Shown here: positions 6,968 to 8,532 of the stretch, in pieces
How positions within the stretch are numbered: position 1 is the first letter of the stretch
How the letters are laid out: each line of letters begins with the position of its first letter
DNA from: CAZFQG01 sp964520785
GTDB taxonomy: Bacteria > Planctomycetota > Planctomycetia > Pirellulales > Thermoguttaceae
Length of the DNA stretch: 8,532 nucleotides
NCBI GenBank assembly: GCA_964520785.1
Contig: CAZFQG010000233.1
Coordinates: 1 to 8,532 of the forward strand
Direction: 5' to 3'
Program-made: the position numbers and the translations under genes
The notes under the pieces: model-generated
Told to the model about the DNA's origin: nothing
What the model saw: only the letters and a program-made list of their open reading frames with translations
Database searches by the model: none

Positions 6968-8532
6968 TCACCGCCTTTGCCGGCGGGTCGACAACCGGAC
7001 TGTGAAAAGCGCCGCAAGTGGAAGGAAGGGGACAAAAGGCCCGGGCTCCGGGATTGCGGCGGCGGCGCCGTTTCCCCAATTCGCCCGGACGATGTCCAGA
7101 TCGGCGCTTCCCACCGAACCGTCGCCGGAGGCATCCCCGGAAAGCAAATCGTCCGGGGTGACGGAAGCACCCCAGTGGGCGCGGACGATATCCAGATCGG
7201 CGCTGCCGACCAGGCCGTCGCCGTTGAGGTCTCCGGGGATCCGCACCGCGTTGATGCTGATCCAGGAGGACTGCGTGATCGCGATCGGATGGATGCCTAT
7301 GTACCGCGAAGCGGTGATCAACTCATCACGGGTGGGGTGCGGTACGTAGCCGTTGGGAGGCGAGGCGGTAGTCGGCCAGGCGGACAACGTGGCATCCCCC
7401 ACCAGGAACACGTTAAAATCCTTGGTTAGATTGACATACCCGGCCGTGGTGGAAATCACGCACATGTCCGTGGCGTACCCACCCAAGAGCACGTTTTCGA
7501 TTCCGTTCGCTACGAGAAAGCTCCGAAGCGCCGGGTAGCCAAGACCGTCGTAAACAACATAATCGTCCGGATCGTGCTGGAGGTTCAAGACAAGGGGGAT
7601 TTTGGTCGGCCATTGGGTACCGGTGAGGCTCCGCAGGTAGGCTTCGATCTCGGCCTGCCCTTCGGCACGCTGCGCTTCCGTCGGCTTCGAGTCGTAGTCG
7701 CGGTAGAGCTTGTTCCGGGTGGAATCGGCGCCTCCCGGCAGGCTGTAGCCCACCAGCGCCACGACGTCTCGCATTGAATCCACGAATGGCCGGACGACGT
7801 CGTCGACGTGTTTGAGGTATAACAGATTGTCCTGATAGAGCCCCTCGAACGCGTAACCGTATGCATTGTATGCCTGCGGGCGACCCCAACCCTGGCCGTC
7901 TTCAATCCCCCAGGGATGGACCAGGATGACCGCCGTCTTGTTGCTATCGACGACGTTTACCGTCTCCACGATTCCAGGCCCTCCCTGTTCCGGGACGTTC
8001 GGCATGTATTTCCACGCGCGAATCGTCATGTCCCCCTCGGGCGTATTCACCAAAGCCGGACCGGAGTACCGTTTGAACTCGCCCGGAGGGATCGGCTCGA
8101 CATATTGCGTCCAGTCGACCTGCGAATCGGCCGGCCAATCGCCGAGAATCGTGTCCGGGTTGGTAATGGGGGCGTACAGGGGTGCCCCGGGCGGATTAGT
8201 AGGACCGGGGGACCCCGTGGTGGTCCCATTGCCGCGTTCGTCCAGACGTACGGAGTAGATATTTCCGGTTTTCACTACTTCGCCCAGCCCGCCGGTCAAT
8301 CCGCCGGTGGCGTGCCAGGTCCGCCCGTCGACGACGGTGTTTCCTTCGTATGAGCGAAATACTTTGAACAGCTCCTCCGCTTTGCCTAGATCATAGGCGA
8401 GGTCCGTGTGGTTGGCCAACGTAGTGACGGCCCTGACCTCCGGGGTGCTCAGCGCATGATTCCAGTAACCGGCGTCGTCGAGCTTACCCTGGAACAGAAT
8501 GTTGCTCCAACCGTCGCCGCCGAACATGATGT
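6968..8532 (-). CDS. LamG / isochorismatase-like / dockerin / PEP-CTERM protein (5' end outside window)
   Basis: The frame is open to the window edge, so the N-terminus is missing. Numbering here starts at the Met at 8527, which lies inside a domain and is not a true start. Residues about 5-35 are the end of a LamG/concanavalin-like domain (KLDDAGYWNHALSTPEV). Residues about 195-425 are an isochorismatase-like (cysteine hydrolase) domain, recognised by GGYATDMCV with the candidate nucleophile Cys356 and VGDAT (376-380). The first catalytic Asp of the family aligns with His204 (VILVHPWG), and the usual Lys before the Cys region appears absent (VVYDG, 324-328), so activity is uncertain. Two dockerin type I repeats follow (433-453 and 465-485) with calcium-loop residues D433/N435/D437/D444 and D465/S467/D469/D476. 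The end is a PEP-CTERM signal: IPEPG (492-496), a hydrophobic segment and RRQRR. This predicts exosortase processing and surface or matrix location. It lies 105 bp upstream of the GH20-like gene. Confidence 0.85.
   Translation of the reverse strand, partial: IMFGGDGWSNILFQGKLDDAGYWNHALSTPEVRAVTTLANHTDLAYDLGKAEELFKVFRSYEGNTVVDGRTWHATGGLTGGLGEVVKTGNIYSVRLDERGNGTTTGSPGPTNPPGAPLYAPITNPDTILGDWPADSQVDWTQYVEPIPPGEFKRYSGPALVNTPEGDMTIRAWKYMPNVPEQGGPGIVETVNVVDSNKTAVILVHPWGIEDGQGWGRPQAYNAYGYAFEGLYQDNLLYLKHVDDVVRPFVDSMRDVVALVGYSLPGGADSTRNKLYRDYDSKPTEAQRAEGQAEIEAYLRSLTGTQWPTKIPLVLNLQHDPDDYVVYDGLGYPALRSFLVANGIENVLLGGYATDMCVISTTAGYVNLTKDFNVFLVGDATLSAWPTTASPPNGYVPHPTRDELITASRYIGIHPIAITQSSWISINAVRIPGDLNGDGLVGSADLDIVRAHWGASVTPDDLLSGDASGDGSVGSADLDIVRANWGNGAAAAIPEPGPFVPFLPLAALFTVRLSTRRQRR
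7083..7223 (-). repeat. 96-bp period DNA repeat encoding the two dockerin motifs
   Basis: The segments 7083-7127 and 7179-7223 match at 38 of 45 bases, with a spacing of exactly 96 bp (32 codons). They encode the two copies of VGSADLDIVRAxWG in the dockerin domain. High DNA-level identity, not only protein similarity, suggests a fairly recent duplication or gene conversion between the two halves of the dockerin. The calcium-loop parts differ more (DLNGDGLVG against DASGDGSVG). Confidence 0.65.

Overview
The window looks like planctomycete chromosomal DNA. Three things point there: large secreted glycosidase-like proteins, a protein that ends in a type I dockerin followed by a PEP-CTERM sorting tail, and a tiny cysteine-rich putative lipoprotein that resembles planctomycete small proteins. 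The genes are GC-rich. No ribosomal or housekeeping gene is present to fix the genus, so the assignment rests on protein style and is an inference.

Layout. Positions 1-720 hold no convincing gene. This stretch is patchy in composition, with an AT-richer part around 200-500. It carries four degenerate 12-13 bp direct repeats (413-462) and, 33 bp further on, the 3' half of a tRNA on the minus strand (496-537). The tRNA's 5' half is missing. A tRNA 3' end cut in the anticodon loop beside short iterated repeats is what the edge of an integrated element often looks like, but no integrase is visible. Positions 721-1176 (+) encode a 151-residue exported, Cys-rich, Pro-rich-tailed protein, probably a lipoprotein. 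It converges on three large minus-strand genes, read right to left. The first (6968 to beyond 8532) is a multidomain surface protein: end of a LamG-like domain, an isochorismatase-like cysteine hydrolase domain with atypical catalytic positions, two dockerin repeats and PEP-CTERM. The second (4103-6862) is a 919-residue secreted protein with a GH20/GH67-like N-terminal domain and a TIM barrel. The third (1228-4050) is a 940-residue secreted protein with an alpha-galactosidase-like (GH27/GH36-type) TIM barrel and a C-terminal CBM-like domain.

How they may work together. The two glycosidase-like genes are 52 bp apart on the same strand and both encode signal peptides, so they probably form a transcription unit acting on one complex glycan outside the cytoplasm. 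The upstream dockerin/PEP-CTERM gene is 105 bp away on the same strand and may or may not be co-transcribed. No transporter, SusC/D pair, sulfatase or regulator lies in the window, so the substrate cannot be named. The long plus-strand open frames opposite the two glycosidase genes are best explained as antisense shadows of GC-rich coding DNA.
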